Source of the DNA: Candidatus Defluviibacterium haderslevense
GTDB taxonomy: Bacteria; Bacteroidota; Bacteroidia; Chitinophagales; Saprospiraceae
Length of the DNA: 64,000 bases
Reading direction: 5' to 3'
Assembly (NCBI GenBank): GCA_016712225.1
Contig: JADJRL010000003.1
Span: forward strand, 2,059,501 to 2,123,500
The translations under genes and the position numbers were made by a program. Each line of letters opens with the position of its first letter. Positions within the stretch are counted from its first letter, which is position 1. The notes under the pieces were generated by a model. It was not told the origin of the DNA. It made no database searches and worked only from the letters and a program-made list of their open reading frames with translations. Positions 54,901 to 63,238 of the stretch are shown here, piece by piece.

Positions 54901-55459
54901 AGCTAGTTGCAGTATTGATCAAATAGATAAATATAAAAAACCGGAACTGCGAAATGTTAAAATAAGATTATGTGGCATTATAACTGAAGTTCAACATAGA
55001 ACCAATCAAAAAGGTGAGGGATATGGATCATTCACACTGCAGGATTATCATGGTTCGATTACCATGTATTTATATAAAGAGCAATATAGAAATCATAAAA
55101 ATTTATTAGAAGTAGGAACGACATTGATGGTAGAAGGTACATACGAATTAGATACCTGGAGGCAATCTGATGAATGGAAGTATAGAGTACAGACCATTAT
55201 GCTATTGTCATCCACATTAGAATATATTACCAAGAAAATGTCTTTATACTTAAACATTGCCCATTTATCCGACGAGACTATTCGACGAATAGATCAAACC
55301 TGTAAGAAGAATAAGGGGCATCAGATTTTGAAATTTGTTGTGTTGGATACAGAGCAGGAAATTAGTCTAACGTTCGTAGGATTGAAGAAAAAAGTCAATG
55401 TGTGCAATGAATTATTAGCAGACCTTGAAGACATTGGATTGCATTATAAATTGAATTAA
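51905..55459 (+). CDS. dnaE: DNA polymerase III alpha subunit
   Basis: An 1184-residue C-family polymerase. The N-terminal PHP domain keeps the metal-binding pattern (FCHLHCHTQYS; AMTDHGNMFG; ATNDVHYL). The palm contains GPGRGSAAGS and PDIDIDFDD (about residues 412-420) with catalytic Asps. The fingers, the YQEQIMQ segment, the HhH and beta-clamp-binding regions and a C-terminal OB-fold (about 1000-1080) follow. It is the replicative polymerase. Length fits the DnaE1 class. A 14-bp palindrome follows the stop. Confidence 0.96.
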   Translation: MSTAPFCHLHCHTQYSLLDGATDISSMMAKAKADHMTAVAMTDHGNMFGCFSFVKEAKSKGLKPILGCEFYMVKDRHKQSFLKSGGEKDERFHQLLLAKNQEGYENLSRLCSLGFIEGLYGKFPRIDKELLLKYHKGLIATSCCIGAEIPQAIIKGKLDEAENLLKWWLDLLGEDFYIEIQRQGGNNDLDDMGISQEQVNQHLLRLAKKYNVKVIATNDVHYLEEEDSVPHDILLCVNTNSFVEEKNRFKFSSSEYFFKTSAQMQERFADVPEAIAHTLEIADKCFVPNLERDILLPAFPVPKEFSDQTTYLRHLVYEGAKVRYGMIDDKLRSRLDFELEVILKMGFAGYFLIVQDFILAARKLGVSVGPGRGSAAGSAVAFCLTITDIDPIKYNLLFERFLNPERISMPDIDIDFDDKGRDKVLDYVVKKYGHNQVAQIVTFGTMAAKSSIRDVARVKQLDLASAGRLAKLVPAKPGIYLKNLLDLEQNISDDLSPEEKGNVQELRRVLQTPGLESEVLITAKKLEGSVRNTGVHAAGVIIAPEDIMKYLPVSTAKDTDLWVTQVEGSVIEYTGMLKMDFLGLTTLTIITDTINNIVKRHGEAARIQLKDIPLDDEKTLELFQLGNTVGIFQFESDGMRGHLKNLRPTGIEDIIAMNALFRPGPMEYIEDFIEKRHHRRPVVYPHVWMEDILKPTYGIMVYQEQIMQAAQIMANYSLGEADILRRAMGKKKKEEMDKQRSLFTERAMDKGIEENQAKEIFDVMAKFASYGFNRSHAAAYSVLAFQTGYLKAHYPAEFMAAVLTANKNNLEDLRSYLNECKMMRVTVLGPDINESELDFTVNSKGEIRFGLSALKGIGEGPVEDLLENRTQKGPFVDFLDMVKRLSSKSFNKKVIESCVYGGAFDRFEGMHRAQYFAPYDKYETYIEFMLKWGLQYHHSNNNSMGSLFGALEEEEVKAPLAPICEPWNMIQLLNYEVEVAGIYLSAHPLDDYRREIKYGASCSIDQIDKYKKPELRNVKIRLCGIITEVQHRTNQKGEGYGSFTLQDYHGSITMYLYKEQYRNHKNLLEVGTTLMVEGTYELDTWRQSDEWKYRVQTIMLLSSTLEYITKKMSLYLNIAHLSDETIRRIDQTCKKNKGHQILKFVVLDTEQEISLTFVGLKKKVNVCNELLADLEDIGLHYKLN

Positions 55460-55466
55460 AAAACAA

Positions 55467-55480
55467 ACTGTATATACAGT
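55467..55480. promoter_or_regulatory. 14-bp perfect palindrome after dnaE
   Basis: ACTGTATATACAGT is a perfect palindrome starting 8 bp after the dnaE stop. There is no T-run to make it a classic terminator. CTGT-N4-ACAG resembles a shortened LexA-like box but lacks the usual N8 spacing. It may be a binding site for the fbaB side or a weak hairpin. Confidence 0.4.
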
Positions 55481-55567
55481 AACATTTAACTGATTATAAA
55501 ATCAAAAATGCAAATCTATTCTAAGTGATTAGTCATGAATCTACTTGAAAAGAAATTAACAGATTTT

Positions 55568-56641
55568 TTACGCCACAGTAATCGTCTGATCTAAATATAC
55601 ATCTTGTATGGTATTAAGGATTTCAATACCTTGAGCAAATGGTTTTTGGAAGGCTTTGCGACCAGAAATTAATCCCATTCCTCCTGCTCTTTTATTGATT
55701 ACTGCTGTGGTTACAGCTTCTTGAAGATCAGTAGCTCCTTTCGACTCTCCACCTGAATTGATCAAACCCGATCTTCCCATATAGCAGTTGATCACTTGAT
55801 ATCGACACAGGTCTATTGGATGATCAGAAGATAATTCTGAATACATTTTAGGGTTTAATTTTCCATACGAAGAGCCACCCATATTTAAGGCTTCATAACC
55901 CCGATTAATAGTGGGGAGTTTTTGTTTGATGATATCGGCTTGAATGGTTACTCCAAGGTGATTGGCCTGACCGGTCAAGTCAGCTGAAGTATGATAATCT
56001 ACACCATCTTTTTTAAATGCTGAATTGCGAATGTAACACCAAAGGACTGTGGTCATTCCTAATTCATGGGCGTAATCAAAAGCTTTGGCTATTTCTACAA
56101 TTTGCCTACCGCTTTCTTCTGATCCGAAATAAATGGTAGCCCCAACTCCTACTGCTCCCATGTCCCATGCATTTTTAATGGTACCAAAAAGTATTTGGTC
56201 CGCCTTATTTGGATAGGTTAATAATTCATTATGATTGACTTTGACGATAAAAGGAATATGATGCGCGTATTTTCGTGCTACTGAGGCAAGCACACCATAT
56301 GTCGAAGCAACGGCATTACATCCCCCTTCGATAGATAATTTTACTATATTTTCAGGATCAAAATACATAGGATTTGGCGCAAAAGAAGCACCTGCGCTAT
56401 GCTCAATTCCCTGATCAACTGGAAGTATAGAAACATATCCCGTACCAGCTAATCTCCCGTGATTGATAATGGATTGTATACTTCCGAGTGTTCGAATACT
56501 TCTATTGGATGGAATCCAGATTTTATCTACGGAATCCTTTGCCGGTAAATGCAAGTGTGATTTATCGATTGTTTTACACTGGTGATCCAAAAGAAATGAT
56601 GCCTGATCCCCTAGTAAATTATGTATTTGTTGATTTGCCAT
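55568..56641 (-). CDS. fbaB: fructose-bisphosphate aldolase, class I (FbaB/DhnA type)
   Basis: A 357-residue TIM-barrel enzyme of the DhnA-type class I aldolase family: ILPVDQGIEHS near residue 72, IPFIVKVNHNELL, VGATIYFGSEES, INCYMGRSGLINSGGES and GLISGRKAFQKP. It forms a Schiff base with Lys and cleaves or condenses fructose-1,6-bisphosphate in glycolysis/gluconeogenesis. Monocistronic by position. Confidence 0.93.
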   Translation of the reverse strand: MANQQIHNLLGDQASFLLDHQCKTIDKSHLHLPAKDSVDKIWIPSNRSIRTLGSIQSIINHGRLAGTGYVSILPVDQGIEHSAGASFAPNPMYFDPENIVKLSIEGGCNAVASTYGVLASVARKYAHHIPFIVKVNHNELLTYPNKADQILFGTIKNAWDMGAVGVGATIYFGSEESGRQIVEIAKAFDYAHELGMTTVLWCYIRNSAFKKDGVDYHTSADLTGQANHLGVTIQADIIKQKLPTINRGYEALNMGGSSYGKLNPKMYSELSSDHPIDLCRYQVINCYMGRSGLINSGGESKGATDLQEAVTTAVINKRAGGMGLISGRKAFQKPFAQGIEILNTIQDVYLDQTITVA

Positions 56642-56718
56642 TTTTTTTTTAATTATAATAATTATAATTCAGAAAAGCCTGAAGTAGGTAAGATAGTTTC
56701 AAAGTATTAACGAAAATT

Positions 56719-57228
56719 TTATTTTTTTCTTTCAATAACTACAACACCATCTGCCATAAATTTCATTTCTTCTTCTGGTTGGGTAATTGCTTCAATTTCA
56801 GCACTGGATTTGCCTTCATCTTCTGCATAATGTTTTAATTCATCAACAGAAGTTACTTGTTTGAAGGCTTTTCCCCGAACGATAACTCGACTTGATGATA
56901 AGTCTTTAGGTACAAAAAAGCCATAATCAGCAAATTTAACAAAGAGACCTGTTGAATCAGAGGGTGATTGACTAAGCATCATCCAGCATCCTTTCGCCTG
57001 GCAAACTCCGGTAACATAGCCATTAACTGCACACATAATTGAGTCATTGGTTTTTAAGGAGGCCAATACATCATTAACACTTAAAGCACCGGATACATCA
57101 ATAGAATCTCCAAAAACTTCCGGAGTATAAGTAGTATTAGTTAATTCATTGGAAGAAGCAATTTCTTTGTTATTTTGTTTGCAGCTTATGGTCAATAATA
57201 GAAGGAAGGCTAATAAATTGGTTTTCAT
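56719..57228 (-). CDS. DUF4920 lipoprotein
   Basis: From Met at 57228 a 169-residue protein with a lipoprotein signal (MKTNLLAFLLLLTISC then KQNN). The body VNGYVTGVCQAKGCWMMLS and FVKFADYGFFVPKDL matches the DUF4920 pattern with its two Cys (GVCQAKGCW), an OB-like fold possibly binding metal or heme. A longer frame from 57336 would bury the signal peptide. A TATCTTTG box lies 20-28 bp upstream of the chosen start, inside that longer frame. Confidence 0.87.
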   Translation of the reverse strand: MKTNLLAFLLLLTISCKQNNKEIASSNELTNTTYTPEVFGDSIDVSGALSVNDVLASLKTNDSIMCAVNGYVTGVCQAKGCWMMLSQSPSDSTGLFVKFADYGFFVPKDLSSSRVIVRGKAFKQVTSVDELKHYAEDEGKSSAEIEAITQPEEEMKFMADGVVVIERKK

Positions 57229-57248
57229 GAATAATTGTTTTGTTTTAG

Positions 57249-57256
57249 CAAAGATA
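57249..57256 (-). promoter_or_regulatory. -7 box of the DUF4920 gene
   Basis: The minus-strand reading is TATCTTTG, a full TAnnTTTG match, about 20 bp before the start codon. No TTG at the ideal -33 distance was found. Confidence 0.5.
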
Positions 57257-57444
57257 TAGCTACTCAAACATATAATAAAATGATCTTTAGTGTTGTTTAA
57301 TAGATATCGTTTTCGGAACAAAATCCAATCCATCATCGAATTAGAACATGACTGGATTTTCTGATTAATTGGTATTCATTTTTAGGAAAAAAAATATCCA
57401 AGGATAAAGATACTTTTACCATCTTTTTACAAAAAAACTTAAAT

Positions 57445-59163
57445 ATGCACAAACTGCTTAGTTTAATATTTATAGTATTGATAATGAGTGAATTATCAGG
57501 TCAAAATTGTGTCCGGGGCAATTGCGTTAATGGATTCGGAACCATTACATTTAGCAATAATGCCCGCTATACAGGTGAATTTAGAGGTGGTAAAATGGAA
57601 GGTCGTGGCCTTTTTTATTATTCTAACGGAAACAAATATATTGGGCAATGGAAAGGCGGATTAAGACATGGGGAAGGCAAACTTGTTAAAAAAGATGGAA
57701 ATATCTACACAGGTAATTTTATCAATGATAAAATTCAAGGACAAGGAACTATGAACTATAGTTCCGGTGACCGGTATGTTGGGCAATGGAATAAGGAACA
57801 AGTGAATGGTAAAGGAAACTACTATTTTAAAAATGGAGATCGGTATGAAGGAAACTTTCTGAACGGTCAATTTGAGGGAGAAGGTAGTTTTTTCTATTCT
57901 GATGGTTCAAACTACAAAGGTTCATGGAAGGCTTCTCAACGTTCGGGGTATGGAGAATACAATGATGGCAAGGGTAAGACTTATTCAGGCCAATGGCTAG
58001 CAGACAAGGCAGTTAAAGTTATCGTTGACGATTTAGCTGATTTGGAAGAGGAGGAAGTAAAGGATACTGTTGTAACCAAACCAGTTGTTAAAGAAGAAGG
58101 AAAGGTAAATGTTGTCCAGGTCTGCGATGAAAAATTACCTAATTGCAATACCAGTTTTTGTAGATCAGGTCGCGGTATTCTAGATTATGCTGACGGCTCA
58201 AAATATGTTGGAGAATTTGTTAATGGCGATCCAAAAGGAAAAGGAATTTGTTATTATGCAAATGGTGATCGTTACGAAGGATATTGGGACAACCACGCTC
58301 CTCATGGCGAGGGAACCATGTTTTTTAAATCCGGATTGGTATATGGTGCTATGTGGAATCATGGTCAATCCACAAAACAATTATTAAGTAAACAGGAATT
58401 TGTCTTTAATGATAAAATCCAGGTTGATAAAAATAAAGAAGTTAAGATTTGGAGTGTCATCGTAGGTATTTCAAAATACGAGCATATGCCTTCCTTAAAA
58501 TATGCGGATGATGATGCCTATAGAATCTATGCTTTTCTAAAAAGCCCTGAAGGTGGTGCATTACCGGACAATCAAATTAAAATATTGGTCGATGAGGATG
58601 CTACACGAAACAATATTCTAAAAGCGATGAATGATTTGTTTATGCGGGCTGATGAGAATGATGTGGTTATGTTATACTACAGCGGTCATGGATTGGAAGG
58701 TACTTTTATTCCGATAGATTATGACGGATTTGATCATGCTTTACAACATGATGAAGTAAAAGAAATGTTTAATAAAAGTAAGGCCAAACACAAGGTTTGT
58801 TATGCAGATGCATGTCATTCTGGTAGTTTGTTAGCTGCAAAAAGCCCATTTTCTTCCTCATTGATGTATTTCTATGAAGATCTGGACAAAGCTAGTGGTG
58901 GCACTGCATTTATGATGTCATCAAAAAGCAAGGAATACAGCTTGGAAGATGGTGGTTTGAGGCAAGGTATTTTTTCTCATTTTTTAATTAGAGGTTTAAA
59001 AGGTGAAGCTGATAAAGATCATAATTTGACCATTACCATATCGGAATTATTTAATTATGTTTATTCAAACGTCAGAGATTATACAGGACAGGCGCAAACA
59101 CCTTTAATTGCAGGTGATTATAATGAGCAAATGCCAGTTGGCTTTTGCAGAGTTGAAAAATAA
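57445..59163 (+). CDS. secreted MORN-repeat/caspase-like (orthocaspase) protein
   Basis: A 572-residue protein with a signal peptide (LLSLIFIVLIMSELSGQ). Some ten MORN-like repeats of about 23 residues lie in two blocks (about 25-200 and 235-305; for example YIGQWKGGLRHGEGKL), split by a Glu/Val-rich linker. A C-terminal caspase-fold peptidase C14 domain follows, with catalytic H415 (YYSGHG) and C457 (ADACHSG). Both catalytic residues are intact. Caspase-like proteins in bacteria often cut after Arg or Lys. MORN repeats usually bind membranes or partners, so this is a secreted or envelope protease with an adaptor. Substrate unknown. Confidence 0.9.
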   Translation: MHKLLSLIFIVLIMSELSGQNCVRGNCVNGFGTITFSNNARYTGEFRGGKMEGRGLFYYSNGNKYIGQWKGGLRHGEGKLVKKDGNIYTGNFINDKIQGQGTMNYSSGDRYVGQWNKEQVNGKGNYYFKNGDRYEGNFLNGQFEGEGSFFYSDGSNYKGSWKASQRSGYGEYNDGKGKTYSGQWLADKAVKVIVDDLADLEEEEVKDTVVTKPVVKEEGKVNVVQVCDEKLPNCNTSFCRSGRGILDYADGSKYVGEFVNGDPKGKGICYYANGDRYEGYWDNHAPHGEGTMFFKSGLVYGAMWNHGQSTKQLLSKQEFVFNDKIQVDKNKEVKIWSVIVGISKYEHMPSLKYADDDAYRIYAFLKSPEGGALPDNQIKILVDEDATRNNILKAMNDLFMRADENDVVMLYYSGHGLEGTFIPIDYDGFDHALQHDEVKEMFNKSKAKHKVCYADACHSGSLLAAKSPFSSSLMYFYEDLDKASGGTAFMMSSKSKEYSLEDGGLRQGIFSHFLIRGLKGEADKDHNLTITISELFNYVYSNVRDYTGQAQTPLIAGDYNEQMPVGFCRVEK

Positions 59164-59252
59164 TATCAAAAAAGGGTAGTATAATCGGGTATTTTAGAAT
59201 TTTTATACCTGAAAAGTAAATTTGGATCGGGATTTGAGAGGTTAAAATTAAG

Positions 59253-60245
59253 ATGAAGGCAATCATTCCTGTTGCAGGTGCTGGGACAAAGCTTAGACCA
59301 TTTACTTTTACCCAACCTAAACCATTGATTCCAGTGGCTGGCAAGCCTATTATTGCATTTATATTGGATCAAATGATTCAATCCGGTGTAACAGAATTTA
59401 TTTTTGTAATAGGTTATCTTGGAGATAAAATCAAAATCTATTTAGACGAACACTATCCTCATATTCACAAGGAGTATGTAGTACAGGGAGAAAGAATGGG
59501 ATTAGGACATGCTATCTATACCTGTCAATTTTTAATTCAAGACTCTGAGGAAGTATTAATTCAATTAGGAGATACGATCCTTGACCTTGATTTCAAAGTG
59601 TTTATGAATTCCAGGAAGAATACTCTGGCAGTTCGGAAAGTCAGTGATCCAAGAGCGTTCGGGGTTGTAGAATTGGATGATCAAGGATTGGTTAAAAGAT
59701 TGGTTGAAAAACCACAAATTCCAAAATCTAATTTAGCTATAGTAGGCTTATATAAGATCTGTGATTTTAGTCAATTGATCAAAGCATTACAGTACAATAT
59801 TGACCATAATTTTAAAACCAGAGGAGAATTTCACTTAACGGATGGGTTGATGAGAATGTTGGAATGGGGAAATCATTTTGAAGTGATGGAAGTGAAGAAT
59901 TGGTTTGATTGTGGAAAGAAGGATATCCTTCTGGAGACGAATGCGACAATGTTAGAAAGGCAAACTCAAAATCCAGTCCATCATAATGCGGAACATTCGA
60001 TAATTATAGAACCTTGCCATATTGGAAAAAATTGTCAAATCAAGCATTCGATCATTGGTCCCTATGTGACTTTGGGAGATGATACACAAATTGATAATGC
60101 CATTATTAAGAATGCTATAATTGGAAATTTTACTATTCTTGATAATGTAGTTATTCAGAATTCGATTATTGGAAATGATGCCATTATAAAGGGCAGGTAT
60201 CAAAGTTTTAATATTGGAGACAATACTGAAATTGATATGGTATAA
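59253..60245 (+). CDS. sugar-1-phosphate nucleotidyltransferase
   Basis: A 330-residue protein with an N-terminal nucleotidyltransferase domain: IIPVAGAGTKLRPFTFTQPK at residues 4-23, YVVQGERMGLGHAIY, LIQLGDTILD with the metal Asp, VVELDDQGLVKRLVEKP. It ends with a left-handed beta-helix of hexapeptide repeats (about 245-325: IGKNCQIKHSIIGPYVTLGD). Most like glucose-1-phosphate thymidylyl/mannose-1-phosphate guanylyltransferases with hexapeptide tails. It supplies activated sugar for surface glycans; the exact sugar cannot be told. Confidence 0.88.
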   Translation: MKAIIPVAGAGTKLRPFTFTQPKPLIPVAGKPIIAFILDQMIQSGVTEFIFVIGYLGDKIKIYLDEHYPHIHKEYVVQGERMGLGHAIYTCQFLIQDSEEVLIQLGDTILDLDFKVFMNSRKNTLAVRKVSDPRAFGVVELDDQGLVKRLVEKPQIPKSNLAIVGLYKICDFSQLIKALQYNIDHNFKTRGEFHLTDGLMRMLEWGNHFEVMEVKNWFDCGKKDILLETNATMLERQTQNPVHHNAEHSIIIEPCHIGKNCQIKHSIIGPYVTLGDDTQIDNAIIKNAIIGNFTILDNVVIQNSIIGNDAIIKGRYQSFNIGDNTEIDMV

Positions 60246-60261
60246 ATAATCTCTATTTATA
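60241..60261. terminator. possible bidirectional hairpin between convergent genes
   Basis: TATAAATA (60241-60248) pairs with TATTTATA (60254-60261) around ATCTC. It spans both converging stop codons. The stem is AT-only, so it is weak. Confidence 0.3.
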
Positions 60262-60991
60262 TAATTTCAAATGCAACTTGATAATAATTATTTACAGCTC
60301 CAATTAATTGGGTCTTCAAATAAAAACTATCCTGAATCATTTTAAAAGCAAAAAATTCATGATTCGGAACATTAAATTCATCAAATAGAAGTATATCCCC
60401 TTTTTTTAAATAGGGATATAACATAGCCATGGAATACAGTGTTGAGCTAAATAAATCGGCATCAAAATGAATGATTTTTTGTTTGCTTAATTCCGACTTA
60501 TGTTGTTCTATAAATACAGGTAAGGTATCCTGAAATAGACCTTTATAAAAAGCAACTCTGGAATCATTTAATTCAGGGATAACAGCATGCATTTCTCCTT
60601 TATCATAATACATTCCCCATTGTTCCGGTAAGCCTTCAAAAGTATCAAATCCAAATAGACGGGTATCTGCGTTTTTTAAATGACTGGCCCACCATTTAAA
60701 TGAATGACCTTCAAACACGCCCAATTCAATATAACACAGATTAACATCTGTTAAGGATTTTGAGCTAGCAATGTATTCAAATAATTGAAGGCGTTTGTTG
60801 TAATTTCTTGTTAAAGTAAAAAAGTCATTAAAAGGAATTTTTGAATGTTGAGTAGCCGCCCATTTAGAAAGAGCTAAGGTATTTGATAAAAACAATAGTG
60901 GTTTTTGTAAAAATCCAAACAAAACATGTGGTCGAAAAAGAATGGTGAATCCTTTGAGTATCGCATTTAATTTGATAATAAAAAATTTCAT
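60257..60991 (-). CDS. TylF/MycF-type methyltransferase
   Basis: A 244-residue class I SAM-dependent methyltransferase. CYIELGVFEGHSFKWWASH is the SAM loop, RLFGFDTFEGLPEQW follows, and IIHFDADLFSSTLYSM and LKKGDILLFDEFNVPNHE carry the metal-binding Asp residues of the TylF (macrocin O-methyltransferase) family. Members methylate sugars. It lies 48 bp after purF on the same strand and may be read through from it. Confidence 0.85.
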   Translation of the reverse strand: MKFFIIKLNAILKGFTILFRPHVLFGFLQKPLLFLSNTLALSKWAATQHSKIPFNDFFTLTRNYNKRLQLFEYIASSKSLTDVNLCYIELGVFEGHSFKWWASHLKNADTRLFGFDTFEGLPEQWGMYYDKGEMHAVIPELNDSRVAFYKGLFQDTLPVFIEQHKSELSKQKIIHFDADLFSSTLYSMAMLYPYLKKGDILLFDEFNVPNHEFFAFKMIQDSFYLKTQLIGAVNNYYQVAFEII

Positions 60992-61039
60992 GTTGAATCG
61001 GTATAATGTGGTTTTGGACTGGTTTATGAAAGGGAGTCA

Positions 61040-62932
61040 CTAATAAGCGCGAACATCATTTTTTTCCATATAATTGATAAATGCTGTATTTACTATTTTA
61101 TTTCCCCCTTGTGTAGGATAATGTCCAGAAAAATACCAGTCACCTTTGTGATTTGGACATGCTTTATGTAATCCTTCCAAAGTTTGAAAAATAATTTCAA
61201 CATCTATATTCAGATCTTTTGGTTTTAGCATTTGACCAATTTTTAAATTAATTTCATCATAAGTAAATAGATCATATAATGCTATTAATTCATTTTTCAT
61301 TAATTCTATGGGTGCATCTACTTGTGCCAAACACTTTTCATAAGTTTCTTCAAGTAAATGATCGTTATTGGTATCATGAAGTAATTCAACCATTGCTTTA
61401 AAGGCAATGAATTTACCCAGTTGTGACATATCAATACCATAACAATCAGGATACCTGATTTGAGGGGCTGAAGATAAGATGATAATTTTTTTAGGATTCA
61501 GAGTAGAAAGAATTCTAACAATACTATCTCTTAGTGTTGTACCCCGAACGACCGAATCATCCAGAACAACAAGCGTATCGATATGATCATTGACGATGCC
61601 GTAAGTAACATCATAAACATGTGAAACCAAACTGCCTCTAATTTGATCATTGGCAATAAAAGTTCTCATTTTATCATCTTTTACCACGAGTTTTTCAATT
61701 CGTGGTTTTACAGATAATATCCTTGTAATTTCTTCAAATGAAGCATTGGGATTGAGATTTTTAATTTTGTTGGCCTTTTGTTCGTTAAGGTATTCATGCA
61801 ATCTTTCAGTCAAGCCATAAAAAGCAGTTTCTGATGTATTTGGAATAAAAGAGAATACGGTGTTTTCAAAATCACCCTGGATGGCTTTAATAACGCTTGG
61901 AACCAATTGTCTTCCCAGGTTTTTTCTTTCCTGATAAATATCAAAATCATTACCACGAGAAAAATAAATACGTTCAAAAGAGCAGGACAATTTTTCTTTT
62001 GGTTCGAGGCATAGTTCTTCAGAGACTTTGCCATGATGTTTAATAATTAAGGCATTGCCCGGCTTAATTTCTCTGATATCTTCAAGATCTAAATTAAAAG
62101 CGGTTTGAAGCGCAGGTCTTTCAGAAGCCATGGCTACGATCTCATCATCATAATAATAGAAAGCTGGTCTAATGCCATTGGGATCTCTTAAAATGAAGGC
62201 ATCACCATGACCTATCATTCCTGCCATTACATATCCACCATCAAATTTCTTAGCCGCTTTTTTAAGCACCCGACTGATATCTAAATGATCAAAAATCAAG
62301 GGATTGATTTCAAGCTGATTAAAACCTTCGGGTTTGTACCAATTAAAAAGATGCTGGACCTCTTCATCCAGAAAGTGCCCTATTTTTTCAAGAACGGTTA
62401 TGGTATCAGATTTAAGTTTAGGATATTGACCCAGACTTACCAGTTTATCGAAAAGCTCTTCGATATTGGTTAAATTGAAATTCCCTGCTAAAACTAAATT
62501 ACGGCTTATCCAATTGTTTTCGCGGATGAAAGGGTGGACGGTTTCAATGCTGTTGTCCCCATGAGTCCCATAGCGCAAGTGACCTAATAATACCTCTCCT
62601 GTGAATGGTTTATTATTTTTAAGCCAGGTTGGATCATTGAGTTGGTCTGAATCCAGATCTTTAAAATGAGAGTAAACGCCATCAAAGAGCGCTTGTAGAT
62701 AATTAGGAGCATTACTTCTTCGTCTGGATATATATTTTTCGCCTGGTGTTATATTTAATTTTATGGTAGCCATACCAGCACCATCCTGACCCCTATTGCG
62801 TTGTTTTTGCATCAGGAGCTGGAGTTTTTGTAAGCCATAGAAAGCACTACCGTACTTTTCATGGTAATAATCAAGTGGTTTTAATAATCTAATAAATGCT
62901 AAACCGCACTCGTGCTGTATCTGGTCGCTCAT
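61040..62932 (-). CDS. purF: amidophosphoribosyltransferase
   Basis: A 630-residue glutamine PRPP amidotransferase. The Ntn glutaminase nucleophile is C9 (QHECGLAF) after an eight-residue leader to be cleaved. Further motifs are NRGQDGAGMA, GHLRYGTHGDNS, DPNGIRPAFY and the PRPP-binding VVLDDSVVRGTTLR. It carries out the first step of purine synthesis. It is longer than E. coli PurF (about 505), as seen for the Bacteroidota long form. A well-formed promoter is present upstream. Confidence 0.92.
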   Translation of the reverse strand: MSDQIQHECGLAFIRLLKPLDYYHEKYGSAFYGLQKLQLLMQKQRNRGQDGAGMATIKLNITPGEKYISRRRSNAPNYLQALFDGVYSHFKDLDSDQLNDPTWLKNNKPFTGEVLLGHLRYGTHGDNSIETVHPFIRENNWISRNLVLAGNFNLTNIEELFDKLVSLGQYPKLKSDTITVLEKIGHFLDEEVQHLFNWYKPEGFNQLEINPLIFDHLDISRVLKKAAKKFDGGYVMAGMIGHGDAFILRDPNGIRPAFYYYDDEIVAMASERPALQTAFNLDLEDIREIKPGNALIIKHHGKVSEELCLEPKEKLSCSFERIYFSRGNDFDIYQERKNLGRQLVPSVIKAIQGDFENTVFSFIPNTSETAFYGLTERLHEYLNEQKANKIKNLNPNASFEEITRILSVKPRIEKLVVKDDKMRTFIANDQIRGSLVSHVYDVTYGIVNDHIDTLVVLDDSVVRGTTLRDSIVRILSTLNPKKIIILSSAPQIRYPDCYGIDMSQLGKFIAFKAMVELLHDTNNDHLLEETYEKCLAQVDAPIELMKNELIALYDLFTYDEINLKIGQMLKPKDLNIDVEIIFQTLEGLHKACPNHKGDWYFSGHYPTQGGNKIVNTAFINYMEKNDVRAY

Positions 62933-62949
62933 GGTTTAAAAGCTAGTTA

Positions 62950-62979
62950 CAAAGATAAATGAATCATTTCATCCAACAA
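62950..62979 (-). promoter_or_regulatory. Bacteroidota-type promoter of purF
   Basis: On the minus strand TTG (62979-62977) is followed by a 19-bp spacer and TATCTTTG (62957-62950), the expected -33/-7 arrangement. The start codon is 18 bp downstream of the -7 box. Confidence 0.65.
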
Positions 62980-63130
62980 AATCATATAGAGAAGACTTTT
63001 TAACGTGGAATTGTTTAATAATTATCAGGTTAAAACGTATTTAATAGGCATACTTGAACAATTTTTAAAAATAAGCGTATCTAATGAATCTGAACATGTC
63101 AATTGAAATTACCTTTGTTCGGGGAAGTTA

Positions 63131-63142
63131 TATAGCGCTATA
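63131..63142. promoter_or_regulatory. TATAGCGCTATA palindrome
   Basis: A perfect 12-bp palindrome 97 bp upstream of mutL and about 200 bp upstream of purF. No known motif matched; a protein-binding site is possible. Confidence 0.3.
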
Positions 63143-63238
63143 GTGTTATTAAATGAACTAAAATTGAAATTTGAGCATAGATTTAATGCTTTGAATAACC
63201 CAAATTTATTTTCTTTAAAAATATTGATTTAGTACAAA

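Larger units (their letters stand above)
62933..63238. other. intergenic region between divergent purF and mutL
   Basis: A 306-bp spacer. It holds the purF promoter at 62950-62979 and a perfect 12-bp palindrome TATAGCGCTATA at 63131-63142. I could not identify the mutL promoter with confidence. Confidence 0.5.

Noticed and set aside
55467..55480. LexA SOS box after dnaE
   Set aside because: Spacing between CTGT and ACAG is 4 rather than 8, and Bacteroidota LexA sites differ.
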